NCBI GenBank assembly: GCA_963740215.1
Contig: CAVUDJ010000012.1
Location: 868,001 to 932,000, forward strand
From: CAVVAL01 sp963740215
GTDB taxonomy: Bacteria; Actinomycetota; Actinomycetes; Mycobacteriales; Cryptosporangiaceae
Direction of reading: 5' to 3'
DNA: 64,000 bases
In this document: piece by piece, positions 37,758 through 46,394 of the stretch
Layout of the letters: every line of letters starts with the position of its first letter
Numbering within the stretch: position 1 is the stretch's first letter
Notes under the pieces: model-generated
Seen by the model: only the letters and a program-made list of their open reading frames with translations
What the model was told of the DNA's origin: nothing
Database searches by the model: none
Program-made: the position numbers and the translations under genes

Positions 37758-38024
37758 CTAGTTCTGCAGAGCGGGCTGCACCACGAAGATGCTGAACAGG
37801 ATGCCGACCACGCTCGCGCCGATGGCGATGTAGCCCCACATCGGGTTCCAGCCCTTGTTCTTCTGGGTCAGGACGTAGATGCCAAGGCCGATGCCCAGCA
37901 GCGGGCAGCAGAGGAAGCCCAGCACCGCGCCCAGGATGCCGAAGAGCTGGGAGCGATCCGGACCGCTGGCGGCGGCGCCGGGCGGCGGGCCGACGGGGGG
38001 CGGCGGGGGGGTCTCGTACGTCAC
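37758..38024 (-). CDS. Small membrane protein with Pro-rich N-terminus and two helices (DUF4190-like)
   Basis: The 88-residue protein starts with TYETPPPPPVGPPPGAA and has two hydrophobic helices (FGILGAVLGFLCCPLLGIGLGIY and a second near the C-terminus). AAGGAGGA ends five bases before the GTG at 38024, which fixes this start over a longer frame. Proteins of this shape are common in actinobacteria and are often grouped with DUF4190. The function is unknown. Confidence 0.8.
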   Translation of the reverse strand: MTYETPPPPPVGPPPGAAASGPDRSQLFGILGAVLGFLCCPLLGIGLGIYVLTQKNKGWNPMWGYIAIGASVVGILFSIFVVQPALQN

Positions 38025-38247
38025 AGGTCCTCCTTGTAGTTGGGGTGCTCCTGGCGCCAGCCCGGGTTGGTCATCCGGCACCCGCCTCCCCGTTCACGTT
38101 TCCTTTTGCCGAGAGATAGTCGCGACTGGACACTCGCAGGTCAAGGAGGCTCACGAGGTAGAACGGTGACAACCTGGTATCACTAGAGGGCTGAGGGGCG
38201 GTTAGGCTCTGTCGGAAGCCGTCCGGCCGCCACTTGAGGAGCCCGCA

Positions 38248-38853
38248 CTGACCGCCCGCCTCGTCGTGCTCGTGTCGGGCGCCGGCACCAATCTGCAGGC
38301 GCTCCTGGACGCGTCCGCCGACCCCGCGTACGGGGCGTCGATCGTGGCTGTGGGCGCCGACCGGCCGGGTGTCGAAGGGCTGGCGAGGGCGTCACGGGCC
38401 GGCATCCCGACGTTCGTCCACCGCGTCGCCGACTTCCCCGACCGTCTGTCGTGGGATCGCGCCTTCACCGACGCGGTCGCCGAGCACAAGCCAGACCTGG
38501 TGGTCTCCGCCGGGTTCATGAAGCTCGCCGGGGAGGCGTTCCTCGCGGAGTTCGGCGGCCGGTACGTGAACACGCACCCCGCGCTGCTCCCCAGCTTCCC
38601 CGGGATGCACGGCGCCCGGGACGCGCTGGAGTACGGCGTGAAGATCGCCGGTTGCACGCTGTTCGTCGTGGACGCCGGGGTCGACACCGGCCCGATCCTC
38701 GACCAGCGCGCCGTGCCCGTCCTCGACGACGACGACGAGGCGAGCCTGCACGAGCGCATCAAGGTCGCCGAGCGCTCGATGCTCGTGGAGGCAGTGGGTC
38801 GAATGGCCCGCGAAGGTTGGACAGTAACTGGCAGGAAGGTCACGATCCCATGA
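38248..38853 (+). CDS. purN: Phosphoribosylglycinamide formyltransferase
   Basis: The 10-formyltetrahydrofolate-dependent enzyme performs the third step of purine synthesis. It is about 201 residues. SGAGTNLQALLDAS is the phosphate-binding start, and the catalytic region NTHPALLPSFPGMHGARDALEYGVK with GCTLFVVDAGVDTGPI has the Asn-His-Asp triad. The start is uncertain. A CTG at 38248 has GAGGAG seven bases upstream and gives the usual N-terminal length; the first GTG is at 38266. The stop overlaps the ATG of purH. Confidence 0.93.
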   Translation: MTARLVVLVSGAGTNLQALLDASADPAYGASIVAVGADRPGVEGLARASRAGIPTFVHRVADFPDRLSWDRAFTDAVAEHKPDLVVSAGFMKLAGEAFLAEFGGRYVNTHPALLPSFPGMHGARDALEYGVKIAGCTLFVVDAGVDTGPILDQRAVPVLDDDDEASLHERIKVAERSMLVEAVGRMAREGWTVTGRKVTIP

Positions 38854-40407
38854 CGGTTCGCAGGGCGCTCGTCAGCGTCTACGACAAGACCGGGCTGGAC
38901 GAGCTGGCCCGCGGTCTGCACGAGGCCGGGGTCGAGGTCGTCTCCACCGGGTCCACAGCGGCGCGCATCGCCGACCTCGGCATTCCGGTCACGCCGGTGC
39001 AGGACGTCACGGGCTTCCCCGAGTGCCTCGACGGGCGCGTGAAGACGCTGCACCCGCACATCCACGCCGGGATCCTCGCCGACCTGCGCAACCCCGACCA
39101 CGTGAAGCAGCTCGACGAGCTGGGCGTGGCCCCGTTCGACCTGGTCGTGGTCAACCTCTACCCGTTCCGGGAGACCGTGGCGTCGGGCGCCTCCGGTGAC
39201 GACGTGGTCGAGCAGATCGACATCGGCGGACCGTCGATGGTGCGGGCGGCGGCGAAGAACCACGCGTCGGTGGCGGTGGTGGTCTCACCCTTCGTCGTAT
39301 CCGTCCGTGCTGGAGGCCGTCGCGGCGGGCGGGTTCTCGCTGGAGGCCCGCCGCGCGCTGGCGGCTCAGGCGTTCGCGCACACCGCCAGCGTACGACGTC
39401 GCCGTCGCGGGCTGGTTCGCTGATCAGCTGGTCGCACCGACGACGCCGCACCGGGGGCCGAGTGCTGGCCGTCGTTCGGCGGCATGGCGGTGTCGCTCGG
39501 TGCCGTGCTGCGGTACGGCGAGAACCCGCACCAGGCCGCCGCGCTCTACGTCAACCCGGACGTCCCGCCCGGCATCGCACAGGCTGAGCAGCTGCACGGC
39601 AAGGCCATGTCGTACAACAACTATGTGGACGCTGACGCCGCCTACCGCGCCGCGTACGACCACGCCGATCCGTGCGTCGCGATCATCAAGCACGCGAACC
39701 CGTGCGGCATCGCCGTCGGTTCCGACGTCGCCGAGGCACACCGCAAGGCGCACGCGTCCGACCCGGTGTCAGCGTTCGGCGGCGTGATCGCGGTCAACCG
39801 CCCGGTGTCCGTCGAGATGGCGTCGCAGGTCGCCGAGGTGTTCACCGAGGTGCTGGTGGCGCCGGCGTTCGAGGACGGCGCCGTCGAGGTGCTGGCGAAG
39901 AAGCCGTCGATCCGGCTGCTGGTCGCGCCGGACCGCGCCCGGTTCGGTGCGGAGTTCCGGCCCGTGTCCGGCGGCGTGCTGGTCCAGGATCGCGGATGCC
40001 CTGGACGCTCGCGGTGACGACCCGGCACAGTGGAAGTTGGCCTGCGGGCAGCCCGTTGCCGGACCTCGCGGACCTGGCTTTCGCGTGGCGTGCCGTGCGG
40101 GCGGTCAAGTCCAACGCGATCCTGCTCGCTTCCGGTGGCGCCACCGTCGGCGTCGGTATGGGGCAGGTCAACCGGGTCGATTCGGCACGGTTGGCGGTCT
40201 CGCGGGCGGGCGACCGGGCTCGGGGCTCAGTGGCCGCCAGCGACGCCTTCTTCCCGTTCCCCGACGGCCTCCAGGTGCTCATCGACGCCGGTGTTCGGTG
40301 CCGTCGTCCAGCCCGGCGGGTCGGTGCGCGACGAAGAGGTGATCGCCGCCGCCAAGGCCGCTGGCGTCACGATGTACTTCACCCACACCCGCCACTTCTC
40401 CCATTAG
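38850..40407 (+). CDS. purH: Bifunctional AICAR transformylase/IMP cyclohydrolase (about six frameshifts)
   Basis: The enzyme performs the last two steps of IMP synthesis. Corrected length is about 518 residues. Clean blocks cover the N-terminal cyclohydrolase (RALVSVYDKTGLDELA, STGSTA, DGRVKTLHPHIHAGIL) and the transformylase (GENPHQAAALY, KAMSYNNYVDADAAYRA, IKHANPCGIAVG, ending TMYFTHTRHFSH). The frame changes near 39290, 39392, 39440, 39988, 40061 and 40299. Five fit one extra base each; 39440 fits one missing base or two extra. The enzyme is needed for purine synthesis, so errors in the sequence are the simpler explanation. It overlaps purN by four bases. Confidence 0.9.
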
Positions 40408-40408
40408 T

Positions 40409-40511
40409 GGCGGCCCGCTCAGGCACCACGCTCGGCGCCGTCTCCGCGGCATGCTGGCGTGATCGCACCAGCCCCTTGGCGACGTCCGCTCGGAGCACCT
40501 CGCTGGCCCCC
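40409..40511 (+). repeat. Dispersed element of about 103 bp, copy B
   Basis: It aligns with 36202-36305 over its whole length (shared GGCGGCCCGCT, then AGGCACC, GCCGTCTCCGCGGC and GAGCACCTCGCTGG-like end), but its terminal inverted repeats are less perfect. It begins two bases after the purH stop, just as copy A begins at the end of sucD. It is directly followed by a copy of the other dispersed element. Confidence 0.65.
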
Positions 40512-40514
40512 AGT

Positions 40515-40599
40515 CAGCCGCCCCCCGAACCGGACTTTTCGGGAAGCCGTGCCTATACCGGGCGCTCGTGCCCTAGATTGTCCCGCAAGTCCGTTTCGA
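40515..40599 (-). repeat. Dispersed element of about 83 bp with GAAnCGGACTT ends, copy 2
   Basis: The reverse complement matches 28254-28336, with a nearly identical stretch of about 42 bases that includes GGCACGGCTTCCCGAAAAGT. The ends are imperfect inverted repeats. It lies in the purH-folD spacer immediately after element copy B, in the opposite orientation to copy 1. Confidence 0.75.
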
Positions 40600-40649
40600 G
40601 CAATGGGGCGTTAGGGCCGGCGTCGCACCGGGATGGAAGGATGGGCGCC

Positions 40650-41501
40650 GTGACGGCGACGATCCTCGATGGCAAGGCGACGGCGGCGGCGATCAAGGCC
40701 GATCTCGCCGAACGCGTGGCGAAGTTGCGAGCGGGCGGCGTGGTGCCCGGCCTCGGCACCGTGCTGGTCGGCGACGATCCCGGTTCGCACGCGTACGTGG
40801 CGGGCAAGCACCGTGACTGCGCCGAGGTCGGCATCGAGAGCATCCGCGTCGACCTGCCGGCCACCGCCACTCAGGCGGAGGTCGAGGCCGAGGTCGCGCG
40901 CCTGAACGCGGATCCGGCCTGCACCGGCTACATCGTCCAGCTGCCGCTCCCGAAGGGCATGGACGCGAGCCGGGTCCTGGAGCTGATGGATCCCGCCAAG
41001 GACGCGGACGGCCTGCACCCGGTGAACCTCGGCCGTCTGGTCCTGGGCGCGCCGGGGCCGTTGCCGTGCACGCCGCGCGGCATGGTCGAACTGCTCCGCC
41101 GGTACGACGTGCCGCTGAACGGCGCCGACGTGACGGTCATCGGGCGTGGCGTCACCGTCGGCCGCCCGCTCGGGCTGCTCCTGACCCGCCGCTCCGAGAA
41201 CTCCACCGTGACCCTGTGCCACACCGGCACCCGCGATCTCGCCGCGCACACCCGCGGCGCCGACATCGTCGTGGCCGCGGCCGGCGTGCCGGGCATCATC
41301 TCCGCCGGCATGGTCAAGCCAGGTGCTGCGGTGCTCGACGTGGGCATTACGCGGACGGATCATGGCCTGGTGGGCGACGTCGCGCCGGAGGTCCGCGAGA
41401 TCGCCGGGTTCGTCGCGCCGATGCCGGGCGGCATCGGGCCGATGACGCGGGCGATGCTGCTGGTCAACGTGGTCGAAGCGGCTGAGCGTCTGGCCAGCTA
41501 G
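40650..41501 (+). CDS. folD: Bifunctional methylenetetrahydrofolate dehydrogenase/cyclohydrolase
   Basis: The 283-residue enzyme interconverts 5,10-methylene- and 10-formyl-tetrahydrofolate, supplying PurN and PurH. The catalytic Lys is in HAYVAGKHRDCAEVG and the family motif TGYIVQLPLPKGMD follows. The NADP site is VIGRGVTVGRPLGLLL, and the C-terminal MPGGIGPMTRAMLL is present. GTG 40650 is preferred because GGAAGG lies nine bases upstream; the ATG at 40641 would place that site against the start codon. Confidence 0.95.
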   Translation: MTATILDGKATAAAIKADLAERVAKLRAGGVVPGLGTVLVGDDPGSHAYVAGKHRDCAEVGIESIRVDLPATATQAEVEAEVARLNADPACTGYIVQLPLPKGMDASRVLELMDPAKDADGLHPVNLGRLVLGAPGPLPCTPRGMVELLRRYDVPLNGADVTVIGRGVTVGRPLGLLLTRRSENSTVTLCHTGTRDLAAHTRGADIVVAAAGVPGIISAGMVKPGAAVLDVGITRTDHGLVGDVAPEVREIAGFVAPMPGGIGPMTRAMLLVNVVEAAERLAS

Positions 41502-41526
41502 CACGGCGGATCGTGCGGGCGGCGAA

Positions 41527-41547
41527 TAGAATTCCCGGTACCGGGAA
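41527..41547 (+). promoter_or_regulatory. -10-like box overlapped by a 16-bp palindrome upstream of citrate synthase
   Basis: TAGAAT at 41527-41532 resembles a -10 element. TTCCCGGTACCGGGAA at 41532-41547 is a perfect palindrome and would cover the transcription start, ten bases before the citrate synthase ATG. That placement suits a repressor site. I see no good -35 element. Confidence 0.45.
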
Positions 41548-41557
41548 GGGGACCGCC

Positions 41558-42688
41558 ATGGCCACGAGCCAGTCACCCAGCAAAGGTCTCGCTGACGTCG
41601 TTGCCGCAAGCACGGCCATCAGCGACATCGACGGACGCGCGGGCGTGCTCGCGTACCGAGGCTACGACATCCACGATCTCGCCGGATCGGTGAGCTTCGA
41701 GGAGTGCGCGTACCTGCTCCACCGTGGTCAGTTACCGAACCAGTCCCAATTGGACGCGTTCGAGGGTGAGCTGTCGGCGGGTCGCACGCTCGGTGCCACG
41801 ATCGACGCTCTGCTCGCGACCGACCTGGTGCGCACGACGCCGATGGAGGCGCTGCGCACGCTGGTCAGCGCGCTGTCGGTCGACGATCCTGATGCGAGCG
41901 ACAACAGCGCCGGCGCGAACAGTCGCAAGGCGGCCCGGCTCACCGCTCAGCTACCGCTTCTTGTCGCGCGGTACCACGCCGCGCGCACGGGCGCCGAACT
42001 CCCCGATCTTGACGGCGGGCTCGGCATCGCCGGCAACTTCCTGCTGCAGATCACCGGTGTGCGGCCGGATCCGGTAGCGGTGTCCGCGTTCGACGAGTGC
42101 CTCGTGCTCCATGCCGACCACACGATGAACGCGTCGACGTTCGCCGCCCGGGTATGCGCCGCGACCCTGTCCGACATGCACTCCGCGGTGACGGCGGCGC
42201 TGGCCACGCTCAAGGGGCCGCTGCACGGCGGCGCGAACGAGCAGGTCATGAAGGTGCTGGAGACGCTCGGCGACGTCAACGAGGTGGACGCATCGGTGCG
42301 TGCCCGGCTGGATGCCGGCGAGAAGCTGATGGGCTTCGGCCACCGCGTCTACCGCACCGAGGACCCTCGCGCCACGCACCTGCGCGCAATGAGCCGCCGC
42401 CTCGGCGAGCTGGCTGGCGACACCCGCTTCTACGAGCTGAGCGCGCGCATGGAGCAGGTCGTGCTGGACGCCAAGGGTCTCCGGCCGAACGTCGACTTCT
42501 ACGCGGCGTCGGTGTACCACTCGCTCGGGATCCCGACCGACCTGTTCACGCCCGTCTTCGCCGTCTCGCGCATGTCTGGCTGGACGGCGCACGTGATGGA
42601 ACAGCACGCCGACAACCGGCTGATCCGGCCGGACAGCGAGTACGTCGGTGAGCGCGTGCGGAAGGTGGTCCCGATCGAGGATCGCTGA
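41558..42688 (+). CDS. Citrate synthase (bacterial 2-methylcitrate/citrate synthase type)
   Basis: The 376-residue enzyme condenses acetyl-CoA (or propionyl-CoA) with oxaloacetate. The catalytic His are in LHADHTMNAS and GPLHGGANE, the substrate site is GFGHRVYRTEDPRA, and the catalytic Asp is in the region VDFYAASVYHSLGIPTDLF. The length fits the short bacterial/archaeal form rather than the long E. coli GltA. Context with mdh and icd points to a TCA role; a methylcitrate role cannot be excluded by sequence alone. A GGGAAGGGGA ribosome site precedes ATG 41558. Confidence 0.92.
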   Translation: MATSQSPSKGLADVVAASTAISDIDGRAGVLAYRGYDIHDLAGSVSFEECAYLLHRGQLPNQSQLDAFEGELSAGRTLGATIDALLATDLVRTTPMEALRTLVSALSVDDPDASDNSAGANSRKAARLTAQLPLLVARYHAARTGAELPDLDGGLGIAGNFLLQITGVRPDPVAVSAFDECLVLHADHTMNASTFAARVCAATLSDMHSAVTAALATLKGPLHGGANEQVMKVLETLGDVNEVDASVRARLDAGEKLMGFGHRVYRTEDPRATHLRAMSRRLGELAGDTRFYELSARMEQVVLDAKGLRPNVDFYAASVYHSLGIPTDLFTPVFAVSRMSGWTAHVMEQHADNRLIRPDSEYVGERVRKVVPIEDR

Positions 42689-42781
42689 CCCGTCGGCCAC
42701 GGTCCCCGGCAGGCCGCGTGTACGACGACCCGGATAGCCTGAGGGCGTTCGTACGACACGACCAGTAGGAGTGGAAACGCG

Positions 42782-43720
42782 ATGGGTAAGAAGGTCACGG
42801 TCGTCGGTGCCGGCTTCTACGGCTCCACCACGGCGCAGCGGCTGGCGGAGTACAACATCTTCGACACGGTCGTGCTCACCGACATCATCGAGGGCAAGCC
42901 CGAGGGCCTCGCGCTGGACCTGAACCAGTCGCGCGCCGTCGAGGGCTTCGAGACGAAGGTCGTCGGCGTCGGCGGCGGCTCGTACGAGGGCACCGAGGGT
43001 TCCGACATCGTCGTGATCACCGCCGGCCTGCCCCGCAAGCCCGGCATGAGCCGCATGGACCTCATCGAGACCAACGCCAAGATCGTGCGGTCGGTCTCCG
43101 AGCAGATCGCGAAGACCTCGCCGGACGCCGTCGTCATCGTCGTGTCGAACCCGCTCGACGAGATGACCGCCCTCACCCAGATCGCCACGCAGTTCCCGAA
43201 GAACCGCGTGCTCGGCCAGGCCGGCATGCTCGACACCGCCCGCTTCACCAACTTCGTCGCGGAGGAGCTGGAGGTCCCGGTCGGCTCCGTGCAGACCCTG
43301 ACGCTCGGCTCGCACGGCGACACGATGGTGCCGGTGCCGTCGCGCTGCACGGTCAACGGCAAGCCGCTCGCCGAGCTGCTCCCCGCCGAGAAGGTCGAGG
43401 AGCTGGTCACCCGCACGCGCAACGGTGGCGCCGAGGTCGTCGCGCTGCTCAAGACCGGCTCCGCGTACTACGCCCCGTCCGCCGCCGCCGCCCGCATGGC
43501 CCGCGCGGTCGCCGAGGACTCCGGCGCCGTGATGCCGGTGTGCGCGTGGGTCGACGGCGAGTACGGCATCTCCGGCGTGTACCTGGGCGTCGAGGCCGAG
43601 ATCGGCGCTGACGGTGTGCGTCGCGTCGTCGAGAGTGACCTCACCGACACCGAGCTGGCCGCGCTCAAGGAGGCCGCCGAGGCCGTGCGTGCCAAGCAGG
43701 CGGACGTCGCCGACCTGTAG
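42782..43720 (+). CDS. mdh: Malate dehydrogenase, LDH-like type
   Basis: The 312-residue NAD-dependent enzyme oxidises malate to oxaloacetate. The Rossmann start is VVGAGFYGSTTAQRLAE. The substrate-recognition loop is GLPRKPGMSRMDLIETNAKIV with Arg at the discriminating position, the catalytic Asp/Arg pair is LDTARFTNFVAEEL and the catalytic His is GSHGDTMVP. This is the short LDH-like family, different from the approximately 330-residue MDH typical of Streptomyces. AGGAG lies upstream of the ATG. Confidence 0.93.
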   Translation: MGKKVTVVGAGFYGSTTAQRLAEYNIFDTVVLTDIIEGKPEGLALDLNQSRAVEGFETKVVGVGGGSYEGTEGSDIVVITAGLPRKPGMSRMDLIETNAKIVRSVSEQIAKTSPDAVVIVVSNPLDEMTALTQIATQFPKNRVLGQAGMLDTARFTNFVAEELEVPVGSVQTLTLGSHGDTMVPVPSRCTVNGKPLAELLPAEKVEELVTRTRNGGAEVVALLKTGSAYYAPSAAAARMARAVAEDSGAVMPVCAWVDGEYGISGVYLGVEAEIGADGVRRVVESDLTDTELAALKEAAEAVRAKQADVADL

Positions 43721-43726
43721 TTGCTT

Positions 43727-43766
43727 GTCGCGGGGCGGCAGCGCCGGGAGCGCCGCCGCCCGCGAC
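43727..43766. terminator. Terminator between convergent mdh and bioA
   Basis: GTCGCGGGGCGGCAGCGC at 43727-43744 pairs with 43750-43766 (GCGCCGCCGCCCGCGAC) with one unpaired base, over a five-base loop. It sits between the two convergent stops and can end both transcripts. Confidence 0.8.
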
Positions 43767-43770
43767 GGGT

Positions 43771-44988
43771 TCAGGCCCGGGCCGCCACGTTCACCATCGT
43801 CGCGGTGATCTGGGCCAGGTCGTCGGGGCTGATCACGTACGGCGGCATCGTGTAGAGCAGGCGCCCGAACGGGCGGAGCCACACGCCGGCGTCCACGACC
43901 TGCTTGGTCACCGCTTGCAGGTCTACCGGCTCGGCCAGCTCGATGACGCCGATGGCGCCGAGCACCCGCACGTCGGCGACTGCGCGGCAGTGTCCCGCGC
44001 CGGTTCCAGGCCCTCTTTCAGCGCGGCTTCGATCGTGGCGATCTCGCTCTGCCAGTCCCGGCTGAGCAGAAGTTCGATGCTCGCCTTGGAGATGGCCGCC
44101 GCCAGCGGATTGCCCATGAACGTCGGCCCGTGCATGAACGTGCCGATGGTGTCCGCGACCTCGTTGGTGCACAGCGTCGCGGCCATCGTCAGGTATCCGC
44201 CGGTCATGGCCTTGCCGAGGCACATGATGTCGGGTCGGATGCCGGCCCACTCGCTGGCGAAGAGCTTCCCGGTACGCCCGAAGCCCGTGGCGATCTCGTC
44301 GCAGATCAGCAGCGTGCTCGTACTCGTCGCAGAGCTGCCGTACTCCGGCCAGGTAGTTCGGATCGTAGAACCGCATCCCGCCCGCACCCTGGACGATCGG
44401 CTCCAGGATCACGGCGGCGATGTCGTCCGGCCGTGCTGGTTCAGAGCGTCGCGCATGGGGGTCAGGTCGGGCGGCCCGTCCACGAACACGTGCTGCGGCA
44501 GCAGGTACCGGAACAGGTGGTGCATGCCGGTCACCGGGTCGCACACGGACATCGCGCCCGTAGGTGTCGCCGTGGTAGCCGCCCCGGATCGTGAGCATCC
44601 TCGACCGCGAAGGCCGGCCGGCCGCCGCCTGGTACTGCACCGCCATCTTCAGCGCGACCTCGACGGACACCGATCCGGAGTCGGCGAGGAAGACGCGGTC
44701 GAGGCCCGTCAGGTCGACCAGGAGCTTGGCCAGCTCGACCGCAGGAGCGTGCGTGAGGCCGCCGAACATGACGTGGGACATGCGGTCGAGCTGGGACTTC
44801 GCCGCCGCGTCCAGTTCGGGGACCCGGTACCCGTGGATCGCCGCCCACCACGACGCCATGCCGTCGATGACCTGCCGCCCGTCGGCCAGCGTCAGCCGCA
44901 CGCCCTCGGCGCTCGTGACCTCCAGCGCGGGTGCTCCGGCCGGGGCATAGGGGTGCAGTACGTGAGCCCGGTCCAGGTCGTGCAGCAC
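43771..44988 (-). CDS. bioA: Adenosylmethionine-8-amino-7-oxononanoate aminotransferase (four frameshifts)
   Basis: The PLP enzyme makes 7,8-diaminopelargonic acid in biotin synthesis; corrected length is about 403 residues. DGMASWWAAIHGY, HVMFGGLTHAPAVELA and TIRGGYHGDTYG are clean at the N-terminus. The middle, with the PLP-lysine stretch CLGKAMTGGYLTMAATLC, lies in another frame. Slips occur near 44558, 44430, 44316 and 43983, in pairs that restore phase (+1 with +2, twice), and the last 45 residues are clean. GGAGG six bases upstream supports GTG 44988; a longer TTG-started frame is less likely. No other bio gene is nearby. Confidence 0.88.
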   Translation of the reverse strand: MLHDLDRAHVLHPYAPAGAPALEVTSAEGVRLTLADGRQVIDGMASWWAAIHGYRVPELDAAAKSQLDRMSHVMFGGLTHAPAVELAKLLVDLTGLDRVFLADSGSVSVEVALKMAVQYQAAAGRPSRSRMLTIRGGYHGDTYGRDVRVRPGDRHAPPVPVPAAAARVRGRAARPDPHARRSEPARPDDIAAVILEPIVQGAGGMRFYDPNYLAGVRQLCDEYEHAADLRRDRHGLRAYREALRQRVGRHPTRHHVPRQGHDRRIPDDGRDAVHQRGRGHHRHVHARADVHGQSAGGGHLQGEHRTSAQPGLAERDRHDRSRAERGPGTGAGHCRAVADVRVLGAIGVIELAEPVDLQAVTKQVVDAGVWLRPFGRLLYTMPPYVISPDDLAQITATMVNVAARA

Positions 44989-45117
44989 GACGTTCCTCCA
45001 CGTAGGTTGGGGTGGGCCGTTGGCCTCTGCTGACAACTAACAGTATGCTCGTACTACTTCAGCGCGGCCCCTGCATGCCCGGCCCGCGAAAACTCCCCGA
45101 GAGGAGACCTGCGCCGC

Positions 45118-46332
45118 ATGGCCAAGATCAAGGTGACGAACCCGGTCGTCGAGCTCGACGGCGATGAGATGACCCGGATCATCTGGCACTTCATCAAGGA
45201 CCAGCTGATCCTGCCGTACGTGGATGTGCCGCTGGAGTACTACGACCTCAGCATCGAGCACCGGGACGCCACCGACGACCAGGTGACGATCGACGCGGCG
45301 CACGCGATCCAGCGCCACGGCGTCGGCGTCAAGTGCGCCACGATCACCCCCGACGAGGCCCGCGTCGAGGAGTTCGGCCTGAAGAAGATGTGGCGGTCGC
45401 CGAACGGCACCATCCGCAACATCCTCGGCGGCGTGATCTTCCGCGAGCCGATCATCATGAGCAACATCCCGCGGCTCGTGCCCGGCTGGAAGAAGCCGAT
45501 CGTCGTCGGCCGTCACGCGTTCGGTGACCAGTACCGCGCCACCGACATCAAGGTGCCGGGCCCCGGCTCGCTCACCATGACGTTCACGCCGAAGGACGGC
45601 TCTGAGCCCGTCGAGCTGAACATCTACGACTTCCCGGACTCGGGCGTCGCACTCGGCATGTACAACCTCGACTCGTCGATCCGCGACTTCGCCCGCGCGT
45701 CGTTCCGCTACGGCCTGGCCCGGAACTACCCGGTGTACATGTCGACCAAGAACACGATCCTCAAGGCGTACGACGGCCAGTTCAAGGACCTCTTCCAGGA
45801 GGTCTTCGACAAGGAGTTCCGGGCCGACTTCGAAGCCGCCGGCCTCACCTACGAGCACCGGCTCATCGACGACATGGTCGCCGCCGCGCTCAAGTGGGAG
45901 GGCGGATACGTCTGGGCCTGCAAGAACTACGACGGCGACGTGCAGTCCGACATCGTCGCGCAGGGCTTCGGCTCGCTCGGCCTGATGACGTCCGTGCTGA
46001 TGACCCCGGACGGTCGCACCGTCGAGGCCGAAGCCGCTCACGGAACTGTGACGCGCCACTACCGGCAGCACCAGCAGGGCAAGCCCACCTCCACCAACCC
46101 GATCGCGTCGATCTTCGCGTGGACCCGTGGCCTCGCCCACCGCGGCAAGCTCGACGGCAACAAGGAGCTGATCGGCTTCGCCGAGACGCTGGAGAAGGTC
46201 TGCGTCAGCACTGTCGAGGGCGGCCAGATGACCAAGGACCTCGCGCTGCTCGTCGGCCCCGACCAGGGCTGGCTCACCACCGAGGAGTTCCTGGCAGCGC
46301 TCGACACGAACCTGCAGAAGGCGCTCGCGTAG
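45118..46332 (+). CDS. icd: NADP-dependent isocitrate dehydrogenase, homodimeric type
   Basis: The 404-residue TCA enzyme oxidises isocitrate to 2-oxoglutarate. LDGDEMTRIIWHFIKDQL, the RSPNGTIRNILGG phosphate loop, the KNYDGDVQSDIVAQGFGSLG metal-binding stretch and AEAAHGTVTRH with the cofactor site are all in place. It belongs to the eukaryote-like dimeric family, not to the monomeric 80-kDa enzyme common in actinobacteria. GAGGAG lies ten bases upstream of the ATG. It is divergent from bioA. Confidence 0.96.
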   Translation: MAKIKVTNPVVELDGDEMTRIIWHFIKDQLILPYVDVPLEYYDLSIEHRDATDDQVTIDAAHAIQRHGVGVKCATITPDEARVEEFGLKKMWRSPNGTIRNILGGVIFREPIIMSNIPRLVPGWKKPIVVGRHAFGDQYRATDIKVPGPGSLTMTFTPKDGSEPVELNIYDFPDSGVALGMYNLDSSIRDFARASFRYGLARNYPVYMSTKNTILKAYDGQFKDLFQEVFDKEFRADFEAAGLTYEHRLIDDMVAAALKWEGGYVWACKNYDGDVQSDIVAQGFGSLGLMTSVLMTPDGRTVEAEAAHGTVTRHYRQHQQGKPTSTNPIASIFAWTRGLAHRGKLDGNKELIGFAETLEKVCVSTVEGGQMTKDLALLVGPDQGWLTTEEFLAALDTNLQKALA

Positions 46333-46343
46333 TTGCTTCCTCG

Positions 46344-46378
46344 GGGCCCGGGGCCGCGCTTCGCGCGACCCCGGGCCC
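46344..46378 (+). terminator. Terminator hairpin after icd
   Basis: Arms of 16 bases (46344-46359 and 46363-46378; core GGGCCCGGGGC) pair with one mismatch around a three-base loop. The hairpin starts 12 bases after the icd stop. Confidence 0.85.
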
Positions 46379-46394
46379 TTCTGCTTGGTCCCAT

